Assembly: GCA_965215825.1 (NCBI GenBank)
Contig: CBDCEM010000003.1
Span: 558,001-622,000 of the forward strand
Direction of reading: 5' to 3'
DNA from: JAWPMT01 sp965215825
GTDB lineage: Bacteria > Bacteroidota > Bacteroidia > Cytophagales > Cyclobacteriaceae
Length of the DNA: 64,000 nucleotides
Part shown: positions 1 through 10,700 of the stretch, in pieces
Position numbering within the stretch: the stretch's first letter is position 1
Layout: every line of letters starts with the position of its first letter
Made by a program: the position numbers and the translations under genes
Notes under the pieces: generated by a model
Database searches by the model: none
What the model was told of the DNA's origin: nothing
The model's input: only the letters and a program-made list of their open reading frames with translations

Positions 1-3000
1 TTGGCGCTTCTGATCGCTTTTGCGGATTTGCTGAAGCACGCTGGAGAAAGCCTTAACACCTTCCCGGCAAGACACAAAGCATTCTATTTCAAAGACTTGT
101 TGAAATTCCGATCAAGAGAAGTTAATCCGGATCATGCTATTGTGAATATGCAATTGGCAGACGGTTTCAGTAGCTATGAAATACCAGAGGATACGGGGTT
201 CGTTGCAGGTCAGGACAGTGAAGGGCGCGATATCATTTATAGAAGTGTCAATGCAACAGTATTGAATAAAGCTTCAGTAGCAGCTTTGAAAGGACTTTTT
301 GTTCAACGCAGTGAAGACAGCAGTTCAGAGACATTGAATTTGCATCAATTGGAATATCCGATTGATCCGGATGGTGAGGATTGGCCTATTCTCGGAGATC
401 TTGGATCCCGCGGACACCAAAGTGCTCGATTTGGCTTTGTTATTGAAAGTCCATATCTCTTGCTTAGAGAAGAAAGTAGAAACCTGGAGTTCGATATACA
501 TTGTAGCACCCGGGCTTTCGGATTGGCAGGAGAATTGAAAAGCTATCTACGACAGACAGGTGATATCAAAAATTTTGGCAATGTAAGGCTGAGTCAAATT
601 TTATATACGGATCTCAATCAAACAGAAAGAGGAGTTGAATTGACTATTGGCAATTTTTTCCTTAAGAATATGACCATTCTGTCTGTTGATGATCAGACAG
701 AGATACAGCCTGAAGATGATTTTGTGGTCAGCGATTACTTCTTCAACTCTATTTTCAGGATCAATGGAGGTGATTTCGCAGCACGACCCGTAAAAAGCTT
801 CTTAGAAACTGCTGCGGATGATGGGGAGTCTCTGGCAGAACAGATGACCGACATCAAACTGAAGGATTTTATCAAACTGATCGAACGGAAAATTCGAATA
901 AGGCATGAACTGAATCACCTGGATAAGTTCCTGGCGATGTTTGAGGGCAAAAAAGACCCGTCCTCTATTAAAAGACTTTTTAAAGATTGCCTGAATATCT
1001 TCTACACAACAACAGAAGGCTGGGTACAAGTCGAACCTACTTTGGTGACCTGTCCTGAATTATACCCTGGGAGTAAAAGCAAGAACTACACGATCAAGGT
1101 TCTTCTTGTCATGGACGAAAGTTCACCAGGTATAGAACCACTTATCTATGAGGAGGGAGATGAACCTTATTTTCATGCTCCCGCAGTTCGTTTTGAGCTC
1201 AACCCAAGCGCATTTGTCTATCCCTACGATTTCTTTTCCAGCATCAATCTTGATAAAATTGATTGCCGTGTTGCTGTGAAAGGACTTAAGAGTTTAGTTG
1301 GTTATAATCAGCTGGGACCCCTGGACATTTCAATGCCATTTTCACCTTTTGGACCAACGCCTAATTTGGACGCATATCTGGTACTGGGGAGTTCAGAGCT
1401 TTTCACGAAAGATATAACCAGTTTGGGAATCAATATTGAGTGGATGGATCTCCCTAAAGATTCCGGAGGGTTTCGGGCACATTATGACCTTTATGATCTG
1501 GGAATGGAAAATGATTCTTTCAGGGCAAAACTATCCGTTCTGAAAAATGGTGATTGGACACCCTTGTTTAACGAGCAGCAAGAATTTATGCTCTTCGAAA
1601 ACATGGAAGAGAGTCAGGAAAATCATACCATAAGTAACAATACTTCCATCAGTGAGATTGATATTTCCAGGCTTGCTCTTGAAAAAGACTTCAATTGGAA
1701 TCCTGATGATCTCAATTACGATCATCGATCAAAACGTGGCTTTTTGAAGTTACAGTTGTCTAACCCAAAGGATGCATTTGGACATCAATTTTACCCCAAC
1801 CTGCTTTCAAAAATTGCCCTTAACAATGCCAGAAGTTCAACACGATGGTTAGCAAAGATGCTCAACCAGGAAGTGGAGATCGAATTACCAGAGACGCCAT
1901 ATACCCCTAAGATCAATCGCATAACGTTGGACTATGATGCGAGTTTTTCATTGGAATTCAATAAAAATAAGAAGGTCAATGATCCGAAAACCCGGTTTCA
2001 TCATTTGTTTCCTTTCGAAGGGTACAATGAAATACCAATAGGAGGAAGAAAGACAGGAGCAGCTTTCATTCCTCAATTTCGACAAGAAGGAATTCTTTAT
2101 ATCGGGGTGAAGGATCTAAGACCTTTTGATACCCTTACGCTCTTCTTCAATATGAAGGAGAGGGTCACAGAACAGGTCACTGATAAATCACCTAAAATCT
2201 ATTGGGCCTTTCTGGAAGATAATTCCTGGCGTCGGTTTCAATCAGATCAGATCATTAAAGATTCTACTGACCGACTGTTGCATTCTGGGATTGTCAAACT
2301 TGATGTGGGACAATTTGATACATCTAACAATACGATTCTGGACCATGCTTATTACTGGATTCGTGTGAGTGCCTTGGAGCATACTGAAGTGTTAGGTATG
2401 GTCACTGAGATTTCTGCTCAAGCTATTGAGTTGACCTATGACCATAAATCTCAGGGACACAGAGATTTGGATGAAAATTTACCTCCAGGGTCTATCGCAG
2501 CGTCTTTGGAAGAGCTGGTTGGCATTGATAGTATTTCTCAAGACCTGGAGTCTAAAGGAGGACAGGGGGCGGAAAGTGAGCTTTCCCTGGATGCACGTAT
2601 TTCAGAACGTCTTAGGCATAAGAATCGATGTGTAGATTTCTATGGATTTGAAAGAATTGTTCTCGATCGTTTTCCGTCGGTGAATAAAGTGCTTTGTTTG
2701 AGTGCTACAGATCTGGGGAAAATGGGCCTATCCATGGGGCGAGTAATTCTTGTTGTAATTCCAAAAACCAATAATCGGGCGTCGCTCTATCAGGAAACTC
2801 CCACGGTAAGCATTAGTGAACTAAGGCAAATCAAAAAGTATCTGGAACGTATGACTTCCCCATTTGTAAAGCTGACAGTGATCAACCCACTTTACGAAAA
2901 GTTGAGGGTATTTGCCAATGTCAAGTTCAAGAAAGGCGTGGATGTAGGTTATTACCACCAACAATTAAACAGGGAACTCAAAGCCTTTATTTCCCCCTGG

Positions 3001-3717
3001 CTTAAAGGGACAGAGGAAGCCCCGTCATTTCAACGCAAGATTCCGGTTACTCAGGTGGAGTCGTTTATTCAGTCACGCGATTACATCGAATTTGTGACGA
3101 AAGTTTCTTTGCTGAAAGTAAACCAAAACCTGGAAGGTGGTGAGGAGGAACTTCTTCCGCCAACTGAAGCGCGAAATTTTACCGGAGAAACGTATGAGTT
3201 CAACATCAAAAATCCGGGAAATAAGTTTCAACTTTTCTCCATCCGCGTAAAACTCGGGAAAGGAGAAGAAGTAAAAGAGCGTTGCGATACACTCATGGCT
3301 TATTTGAAGAAATTTGTACAACGCAATAAAGACAACAGGGACCTGGATGATCTCCTTGTCGAAATTGAAGCTTTTGTATATGAAAAGGATTATGTGGCTT
3401 TCGTAACGAAAACCAGCCTGATTGACCTGAATGATGGGTCGAATAACCGAAAGGAAGGGTGGTGCACGCTGCCTGGAGAGGAATGGTTACACTACGAAGT
3501 ATTAGATACCGGCGATAATTCTCCTGATGAGACTTCCTTAGAAGAGGATGATACGTGGCAGGAAAAAATCCAGGGGAAGTATCCCTGGTCACTATTGACT
3601 ACCGCCTCCAAACATGTGATTACGATGATCACAAGTGATAAATACGAGGCGCCGGATCAAGCGGGCATTGAAGAACTCTACTTGGATGAGGATTTTGTAA
3701 TTCGAAACGATGAGTAA
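1..3717 (+). CDS. eCIS baseplate wedge protein, J/gp47 type (5' truncated)
   Basis: This is a structural baseplate protein of a contractile injection system, related to Afp11/Afp12 and phage gp47/J wedge proteins. It would sit in the ring that triggers sheath contraction. The reading frame is open from the first base, and the first codon is TTG in the middle of what looks like a conserved N-terminal region (ARHKAFYFKDLL, then an ADG strand), so the true start lies upstream. About 1238 residues are visible, long for the family. The J/gp47-like part lies around residues 860–1020 (SERLRHKNRCVDFYGFERI, then a region of alternating strands). The next gene begins on the A of the stop codon (TAATG), so the two are translationally coupled. 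The family call rests on remembered family patterns and on the tape-measure gene downstream. Which of the two Afp wedge proteins it matches is uncertain. Confidence 0.75.
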   Translation: MALLIAFADLLKHAGESLNTFPARHKAFYFKDLLKFRSREVNPDHAIVNMQLADGFSSYEIPEDTGFVAGQDSEGRDIIYRSVNATVLNKASVAALKGLFVQRSEDSSSETLNLHQLEYPIDPDGEDWPILGDLGSRGHQSARFGFVIESPYLLLREESRNLEFDIHCSTRAFGLAGELKSYLRQTGDIKNFGNVRLSQILYTDLNQTERGVELTIGNFFLKNMTILSVDDQTEIQPEDDFVVSDYFFNSIFRINGGDFAARPVKSFLETAADDGESLAEQMTDIKLKDFIKLIERKIRIRHELNHLDKFLAMFEGKKDPSSIKRLFKDCLNIFYTTTEGWVQVEPTLVTCPELYPGSKSKNYTIKVLLVMDESSPGIEPLIYEEGDEPYFHAPAVRFELNPSAFVYPYDFFSSINLDKIDCRVAVKGLKSLVGYNQLGPLDISMPFSPFGPTPNLDAYLVLGSSELFTKDITSLGINIEWMDLPKDSGGFRAHYDLYDLGMENDSFRAKLSVLKNGDWTPLFNEQQEFMLFENMEESQENHTISNNTSISEIDISRLALEKDFNWNPDDLNYDHRSKRGFLKLQLSNPKDAFGHQFYPNLLSKIALNNARSSTRWLAKMLNQEVEIELPETPYTPKINRITLDYDASFSLEFNKNKKVNDPKTRFHHLFPFEGYNEIPIGGRKTGAAFIPQFRQEGILYIGVKDLRPFDTLTLFFNMKERVTEQVTDKSPKIYWAFLEDNSWRRFQSDQIIKDSTDRLLHSGIVKLDVGQFDTSNNTILDHAYYWIRVSALEHTEVLGMVTEISAQAIELTYDHKSQGHRDLDENLPPGSIAASLEELVGIDSISQDLESKGGQGAESELSLDARISERLRHKNRCVDFYGFERIVLDRFPSVNKVLCLSATDLGKMGLSMGRVILVVIPKTNNRASLYQETPTVSISELRQIKKYLERMTSPFVKLTVINPLYEKLRVFANVKFKKGVDVGYYHQQLNRELKAFISPWLKGTEEAPSFQRKIPVTQVESFIQSRDYIEFVTKVSLLKVNQNLEGGEEELLPPTEARNFTGETYEFNIKNPGNKFQLFSIRVKLGKGEEVKERCDTLMAYLKKFVQRNKDNRDLDDLLVEIEAFVYEKDYVAFVTKTSLIDLNDGSNNRKEGWCTLPGEEWLHYEVLDTGDNSPDETSLEEDDTWQEKIQGKYPWSLLTTASKHVITMITSDKYEAPDQAGIEELYLDEDFVIRNDE

Positions 3718-4514
3718 TGGCTAAACAAGGTAGAGAGAAACTCAAGGAGCTGTTCCGCAAAGGACTGAAGCCGACCGAAACAAGTTTCGGTTCGCTTATC
3801 GACTCATTCTATAATTTGGAGGATGATAACCTGGAGGATTGGTTGAGCGAAAATTTCGCCATCGTTGCGGACAAGGATAAGCAACGATTGATTTCCTTTT
3901 ACAAGGATTTGAAATCGAGCAAAAAGCCACCTCATTGGACATTGCGACTGTCGAGTGATGCAAGTAAACTGATTTTTTCTAATCACCAGGGGAAAACAAT
4001 GCTCATGCTCAAACAAAATGGGCATGTCGGAATCAACACCAATCATCCGAGTACTCCTCTGGATGTAAGAGGTACGATTACCGCTACTGGGCGCAGAGGA
4101 TCATATCGGTCCACGGCGGAAAAGTTGTTGGCACCCGCTGATGGCGATTGGCATCCGATTCTTGCTGGTCTTAAAGGGGCCCAGGTATTTGAGGTGGTTG
4201 CGGGATTGGGAAATCGTTTTGAAGAAAAAGGTCGTTATGCACTTATGCACGCGATTGTTACATGTGTACCTAAACCCAAGGGATTCTTGTCAATAATATT
4301 TGGAGCTCGCAATAGAATCAAAGTCACCCAATCATTTACTCACGATCTACGGAGTAAAATGGATCTCAGGTGGGTCTATTCAAAATCCGAGGAGACATAT
4401 AACCTGGAGGTCAGGACACGAATGAACTATGGCGGCGGTTTGCACATTGCTTATCATATCACGGACTTATGGTTTGACCCCCATATGGAGGGCTCATTGC
4501 CAAAACGGTCGTAA
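3717..4514 (+). CDS. eCIS-associated fibre-like protein
   Basis: A 265-residue protein without a signal peptide, lying between two wedge-type baseplate genes. Residues 1–70 are charged and helical. Around residues 102–120 it carries the short collar motif typical of Bacteroidota fibre proteins (VGINTNHPSTPLDVRG), usually found where a trimeric fibre shaft begins. The C-terminal 140 residues (from RRGSY, with ADGDWHPILAGLKG and later LRWVYSKSEETYNLEVRTR) look like a compact beta domain that I associate with fibre or adhesin tips in CIS clusters. It probably decorates the baseplate or contacts the target. It starts inside the stop codon of the gene before it. The function is inferred from the motif and position; an assembly or collar protein is an alternative. 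Confidence 0.6.
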   Translation: MAKQGREKLKELFRKGLKPTETSFGSLIDSFYNLEDDNLEDWLSENFAIVADKDKQRLISFYKDLKSSKKPPHWTLRLSSDASKLIFSNHQGKTMLMLKQNGHVGINTNHPSTPLDVRGTITATGRRGSYRSTAEKLLAPADGDWHPILAGLKGAQVFEVVAGLGNRFEEKGRYALMHAIVTCVPKPKGFLSIIFGARNRIKVTQSFTHDLRSKMDLRWVYSKSEETYNLEVRTRMNYGGGLHIAYHITDLWFDPHMEGSLPKRS

Positions 4515-4595
4515 CCAGGTTCTATGTCAAACTGCTTAACATTAACCTTCTTTATTTCGACATCAGCGGCCATTGATCCCTACTATTTTTGACGC

Positions 4596-7500
4596 ATGAA
4601 GGAAGCCAATTTCATACGGAAGGATGAAAAATCCCCTTTTCAAAAGGATTTCAAAACGCTTCAAAATGAGGCGATTGAGGGGATTCAACACCTTGCTGGC
4701 GATCTTTGGACTGACTACAATACACATGATCCGGGAGTAACGATTCTGGAAAATCTTGTGTTTGCTATCACCGACCTCTGTTACAAGTTAGGGTTTGATA
4801 TTCAGGACTACCTGGTGAATGAGGAAGGAAAACTCGATCACGAGCATCTGGGTTTGTATACGCCTGAGAAAATATTGACAACCAATCCTGTTACCATTCA
4901 GGATTTTCGTAAGGTCTTGTTTGATAGGGTCAAAGAAATTGAAAATGTTTGGATAGAGCCGATCCCCGTTGGAAAAGGAGAGGTAGAGGGACTTTACAAT
5001 ATGTATGTTTTCCTTGATCCATCATCCTGGAATCAGGGACAACTGCACTCAGAAGAGTTAAAGAATAAAGTAGAGAAAGATATTCTTGCACACTGGCCAG
5101 GCATCCGCAGTTTTGGTGAAGATCTACACAGCATTACCTTTCTTGAACCCCAATATATTTTCTTACGGGGAGAACTTATCTTCAAAAACACAGACTCACT
5201 TGAAGAGACACTTGCCGAGATTGTGTACAAGATGGATAACTACTTTTCGCCGAGTGTTGGTCGACAAACGTTTGAGGACCTAATCGAAGAAGAGAAACGC
5301 CTTGAGGACATATTTGACGGACCTCTTCTGGATACTGGATTTATATCTCAACTTCCGTTCAGGCCCAAGGAAGTTTCGCGGGCGCGGGTGTTAGCAATTC
5401 TTTCCAATATTTCTGATATCGAGCGTGTGGAGAGATTAAGATTGATCGAAGGAGAATACAGAGATGGTAAATGGGAGGAGAAAGAGATCCGGGAGGATGG
5501 GCCGGTGAGCATGGATCGAATCAAAGTAAAACATGGATTCATTCCGAGATTTCGATTCGAAAAAGACATGAAGGGAGGTCTCAATGACCAACATGTGATC
5601 AGAAATAGTGGGAAAGACTGGATTATGACGCTGAAACTCAGGAAAAAGAGTTCTTCCAAGTACTTACCAGTAAGCTATGATAAAATGATTCGCTCTTTGC
5701 GAAAGATGCAGGCCTTGAGGAATCGGAGTTATTCTATCGAAGAATCCAACACGATAGATCATCGAGAACCCCTGGGTGAATTCAGAGATTTCGGACGTTA
5801 TTTTAGCGTCAGAGAAGTCTTTCCGTTTATCTATGGTGTCAATCGATTTGGACTTTCCAGGAATGAGAAGCGGCTTCGAAAGGCGCAAGTCAAGCAACTG
5901 AAAGGTTACCTGTTGCTGTTTGAACAACTTTTGGCCAATACAACTACGCAAATTCAGAACCTGAAGAATATTTTCTCCACCTCCGAAGAACACGCAGATC
6001 GATTTTACTACCCCAAAACTTTTTCTGATCGGGAAATTGAAGATATCCAGGAACTCTATGACCTGGATATAAAAACATCCACCCGCGATGCTGATCAGGA
6101 TACGAGTACTATCATTCTGGAACTTGCTTTCCAAGGATTTCAACAAAGTTTGTCAGACAATAAGAATCATCAATCAGACAATAACCTACTGCCCGCATTC
6201 AGGAAGAGTTTCTTCACGGATCCCTTAAGTTTTTGTCAGTATTTTGAATTGGGACTTTCATTGTCCACTTACCCGGTAACAGATGCAAGGAAGCATTTGG
6301 ATCAATTTTTGAAAAATGCTGCCCTCGATCCAAGAATTGCCAAAAAAGCTTTTGACGATCTTGAAAGTCACTCGATCGCACCGTCCGACAAAAAGAAGGG
6401 TGTCGGAAACCTGTTGGAAAGCTCCGAAGCGGAGGAGACGGATGATATAAATCCGAATCAGGTATTGCAGGGTCTGATGGAAAGACTTAATGAACATTTG
6501 CCTCACATGTCTCATAAGAGTAAGATTTTGGATTACATGTTAGCCCTTTATGGTGAGCAGTTTAGACAAAAGACTTTACGACGAATAGGAAGCGCAAACC
6601 ACAAGACTTCTGAAGAACAGGAGATCATTCGAAATAAACTCCGGATGCTTAAGAAATTGCCCAATTTCAGCGCTAACCTGTCAAAAGCTCCCAGTTATCC
6701 GGCTAGCCGTGAGCCGTCTGAAATGAATGGCTTTGAGCTTAAAGTTCAGGTATTATTGGGGTTGATTGAAAATGATCTGGATGGGAGTGATGGAAGGTCA
6801 TTGTTCAGCGTATTCAAACCACGACACTTTGTTTCAAACCTGGGAACCAGAAAAGAACCATACCTGTCTATAGAGCAAAAAAGCAGGCTAAAATCAGAAC
6901 AAATTCATAAGCTCGTGGAGGACCGCCTGATTCCTCCTCTTACAGATTTTAGTCACCCGGACCATCATGATGTCCTTACAGATGAGGTCAAAATGAGGGT
7001 TAAATTTTTCAGGCACAATTATATAAGCGAGTCCTTTTTAAAAAACGGAGGTGATCCGGAGGGATACTATATATACCCTATTACGAAACGCAGAACTGTA
7101 GAAGATAGGGATGGAGATGAGGCAAAGCATTATTCTCATATATGGAAACAAGAGGGTGGCTCCAACGAATCATTCAGTTTTCATTTGTTGCTCAGAACTC
7201 GGTTTTATGATCGGATAGAATGGTATGACCTTGGTACTCTGGATACCTTAGAGCAAGCCGTGAATATGGGTTGGTACCTGGTCGATATCTGTGGAGATTT
7301 GAACCGTGCTACTGAGCGATTTACATTAATAGATCATATCATGTTGCGCCCGGAACACGGCGAAAAAGATGTGAATTTCAGGGGTTTCTTTAAGGACAAT
7401 CAACAACGATCAATCACCAAGGAATACAGTTTCTACAATTTTTCCGCCAGTATCCTATTGCCAGCCTGGAATAAGCGTTTCGGTGACAGGTCATTCCAAC

Positions 7501-7790
7501 AATTGGCTGATGAAACGATCCTGCTCAACCTTCCAGCGCATATCCTTGGACACGTACATTGGCTTGATGTCGAACGTTACCGGGAATACGAAAAGTATTA
7601 TAAGGCATGGATTTCAGATGTTTTATCTGTGGAAAACAGAAAGTTGGAATCACTGGATGCCAAATCTAAAAACAGACAATTAAGGGTTAATCAGCTGGTG
7701 AAGGAGAAAGCAAAACTGTCCAAAAGCAGAAAAGCATTTGTTTTATTCTTACTCAAATTGCAGCAAGACAGGTTCCACGAAAACCTATAA
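4596..7790 (+). CDS. second large eCIS baseplate wedge-type protein
   Basis: A 1064-residue cytoplasmic protein. Near its N-terminus (residues 38–54) it has the signature WTDYNTHDPGVTILENL, which matches the 'W-[ST]-D-Y-N-x-H-D-P-G-[IV]-T-L-L-E' segment of large baseplate J-like proteins in eCIS and phage-like particles. The rest is charged, with no membrane segment, and it ends in a coiled-coil-like stretch rich in Lys and Glu (about residues 1005–1064). It lies 81 bases after the fibre-like gene and three bases before the tape-measure gene, so it is probably in the same operon. By order it would be the Afp12-type partner of the first gene. The N-terminal motif is clear; assignment of the remaining 1000 residues is inference. 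Confidence 0.65.
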   Translation: MKEANFIRKDEKSPFQKDFKTLQNEAIEGIQHLAGDLWTDYNTHDPGVTILENLVFAITDLCYKLGFDIQDYLVNEEGKLDHEHLGLYTPEKILTTNPVTIQDFRKVLFDRVKEIENVWIEPIPVGKGEVEGLYNMYVFLDPSSWNQGQLHSEELKNKVEKDILAHWPGIRSFGEDLHSITFLEPQYIFLRGELIFKNTDSLEETLAEIVYKMDNYFSPSVGRQTFEDLIEEEKRLEDIFDGPLLDTGFISQLPFRPKEVSRARVLAILSNISDIERVERLRLIEGEYRDGKWEEKEIREDGPVSMDRIKVKHGFIPRFRFEKDMKGGLNDQHVIRNSGKDWIMTLKLRKKSSSKYLPVSYDKMIRSLRKMQALRNRSYSIEESNTIDHREPLGEFRDFGRYFSVREVFPFIYGVNRFGLSRNEKRLRKAQVKQLKGYLLLFEQLLANTTTQIQNLKNIFSTSEEHADRFYYPKTFSDREIEDIQELYDLDIKTSTRDADQDTSTIILELAFQGFQQSLSDNKNHQSDNNLLPAFRKSFFTDPLSFCQYFELGLSLSTYPVTDARKHLDQFLKNAALDPRIAKKAFDDLESHSIAPSDKKKGVGNLLESSEAEETDDINPNQVLQGLMERLNEHLPHMSHKSKILDYMLALYGEQFRQKTLRRIGSANHKTSEEQEIIRNKLRMLKKLPNFSANLSKAPSYPASREPSEMNGFELKVQVLLGLIENDLDGSDGRSLFSVFKPRHFVSNLGTRKEPYLSIEQKSRLKSEQIHKLVEDRLIPPLTDFSHPDHHDVLTDEVKMRVKFFRHNYISESFLKNGGDPEGYYIYPITKRRTVEDRDGDEAKHYSHIWKQEGGSNESFSFHLLLRTRFYDRIEWYDLGTLDTLEQAVNMGWYLVDICGDLNRATERFTLIDHIMLRPEHGEKDVNFRGFFKDNQQRSITKEYSFYNFSASILLPAWNKRFGDRSFQQLADETILLNLPAHILGHVHWLDVERYREYEKYYKAWISDVLSVENRKLESLDAKSKNRQLRVNQLVKEKAKLSKSRKAFVLFLLKLQQDRFHENL

Positions 7791-7793
7791 ATC

Positions 7794-10700
7794 TTGGATT
7801 ACCGCATAGACCGGATAAAATTTGATGTGAGCTTTTCTGATGGTGAAGAAGCTCGTGATCTTCAGGATAAATTCTTCAGTATTTGTCGAAATGGACTCGT
7901 TCGTACGATTGAAGGAGTGCTAGAGAAAAGTGATGTTGCGCTGAGCATAGAAAAACTCGAATTGGATCTTGGGGAAATGCGCAGAAGAGACCTGGATCAA
8001 AAACTCCTGGATGAATTAGCAGAAAAGTTAACTGAAGCGCTACAGAACTTGGTAGAGGATCTAAGAATTGACCAGTCTTCACAGCGATTTCAATTGGAAG
8101 CTCTGACGCTGTATCTGGAAAAGGGACTAAAACACTGGAGTGATTTGGGAAAGATGTCCTTCCATAACTTGTTCCGAGAAGTCCTGAGCAAATCGTCGGG
8201 AGCTCTTTTTCAATTTTTTGTTGATTCCCGGTACAAGGAAGCGATTGTGGCAAGAATTATCTTTTTGATTGACGAAAGTGACTATAGGTCTTTGATTTCA
8301 AAATTAAGGCCGGCGGAAGCGAGTTTTATTTTGGGATTTATTGCTGACGTAAAAAAGGTAAATCCTATTACACCGTTTTCGCCGGCAACCTCAGCACGTC
8401 AATTGGACCAAAGTTTGCGTGAATTGATTTTGTTAGATCTGATTAATGAATACGGTTCGGCTTTCAATAGGCGCATGTTTATTGAAAGAAACTTACGAGC
8501 GCTCGCAAACGAATACAACCTTTCCTTTTTGGATTTGCTGAATCATTTTGAACGAGTTCTAAACGAAGAAATTCCTTTTGAGGTGAGCAACACCTTTCCG
8601 GCGCTGATTCGCACCCTATCAGAAAAATATCACCGGGAAGAGGCGTTGACCAACGATCAGCTTTTAGATTACGGAGAGGTATTTCAAACCTTAATTGAAT
8701 TAACTGGCGGACTGCATCCGGTTCTGGAAGAGTCATTTGACGATATTCTTGAAGAATATTCAGGAGAACTCAAGAGTTACCTGCTACTAAATACCAGAAC
8801 TTCCGATCAGGTCAAATCAATGGTAGCCAGGTTGAATGAGAACAGGTTGGAAGGACTGATCACCGTTATTGAACCTGATGAGTATGAATATATTCTGACA
8901 TATATCAGAGGAGCAAAAGGGATCGCGCATTCAAAACTTGAACACAAATCGGATCAAGCGATGAATACCCAGATCTACGAGGTTGTATTTGGATATTTAA
9001 TGATTGATAGAGGGTCACGATTTAACCAGAAGGCCTTCCTTCGGTATCAATTGAAAGGGTTGGTCCAAACCAAGGGTATTAGTTACGCAACGATTTTGAG
9101 CTTACTTCGGAATTCTTTGGCTAATATGGGGTCGGTCAATCGCAGTTCAGGTATGTTATCTTTTCTTGAGGAATTTTTGTCCGAAGAAGAGACGACTATA
9201 AGTTATGAACATACGGCATCGGAGAGACCACCGGATAACATAGTTCTGGTCAAAGAATACCTTAAGTCCGGTGCTATCCCAATTGACTTACGTGGACAAC
9301 AGCAGGTATCTATTTTGAAGTTCCTGGAGAACAGTCATGTTGACACTTCAATGAGGTCCGACCTTTTCGAGTTTTTCTTGACGGAACAGCAGAAAGTACT
9401 CTCCTCAATGGTTGATTTCAAGCCCGAGGAATTTGAGCAAATTGTGCGGATTCTTCTGATGGAGCGTTGGGATTTTACGGTTTCCCAATCAAACCAATTT
9501 GTTGTGCACTTAAGAAAGATTGAGCGTCAAGCTGTGTACCCGATCGGGTATCGCAAGGTCGTTTTTCAACTTCTTATTTCTTCATCATTTAAATTGACGA
9601 AGACAAGCCAACCTCTTCAAAAGGTGGCCGGGGTTTCCGGCATTTCAGAAATGCTATTTTACCAACTGAGCGAGCAACTATCGCTTCAAAATATCATGGC
9701 GCATCCTGATTTTCAGAATACAATGGATCTGAATCAACGCACGGAGACTTCATTTACTAAATCCCGTAAACGGCTATTATTAGCCATTCAAGATACCAAT
9801 AGGCTGCAAGAACCTTATGAGAAGGCGGCCATAAGGGAAGCTTTCAACAAGATTCAGGAAAGTGATATAGATACCTTTTCCTTGCTCGACCATCTCAAAT
9901 TAGAAGAAGTGGGTTTCCTTTTCGAGCATTTGGAAAAACAACATTACCAAAAATTGATTGAGCAGTTGGTAGTTGGTAAATGGCAGATATTGAAAAAATC
10001 ATTGCTTTTAATGGTCAAAGGATCCACTCTTTATCAACCAGAAACAAGTCTTTTTTTTGCGGAGCTGTACCAAAAAAGACATAGCAATGTCAATGAGGTG
10101 TTTAGTTGGATCAATCAATCATATCAACGACTAAGGTTATCTAAACAATACCTGAAGAGTATTCAAGTTCAACAGCAAAAGATTCAGAAGGTGCTCGATT
10201 CGGATGACTCGGATTCTGAAGAAGGGACCAGTATTTCTTATGAACTTGAAACACTGATCAAGATCCTATCAGAAGTTAATTTGGACACTACCGAAGGAAA
10301 TGTGGCCAGTATAGTTTTCAATCAACTCTTTATCAAAGATGCGACAGCTCTCTTTCGAGAACTTCGTCGGCTTTCATTTACTTCAAAAGAGTCACGGAGA
10401 TATGTGGAGAGTTTAGGTTCAGTTAATATAGAGCAATGGATCAGATCTGAAACTGGGACCAATCATCAGGTGTTTGTTGAATATACAGGAACCGTAGAAC
10501 GACTTCTGGTGGAAGTTTTCAGGAAAGAACGATCTATCTCGATAGATGAAAACAAACTGCTCGCGATTCGATTGATGTTGGCAAATCGAACAGGCAATTA
10601 TTCACTTGATTTCGAGCAAGTATTGAAATTCTATTTACAGGAATTAGCTGAACATTCAGTATTTAAATATCAATTGGTTCAGAAATGGCTTTTTACAGGA

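Noticed and set aside
1..3. TTG at the first base as the real start of the wedge gene
   Set aside because: The frame is open to the window edge and the sequence there looks like the interior of a conserved N-terminal domain, so the gene is truncated by the window.
4584..4591. Perfect TAnnTTTG element (TATTTTTG) before the second wedge gene
   Set aside because: It ends only four bases before the ATG and has no TTG at a proper distance. An operon-internal promoter is not supported.
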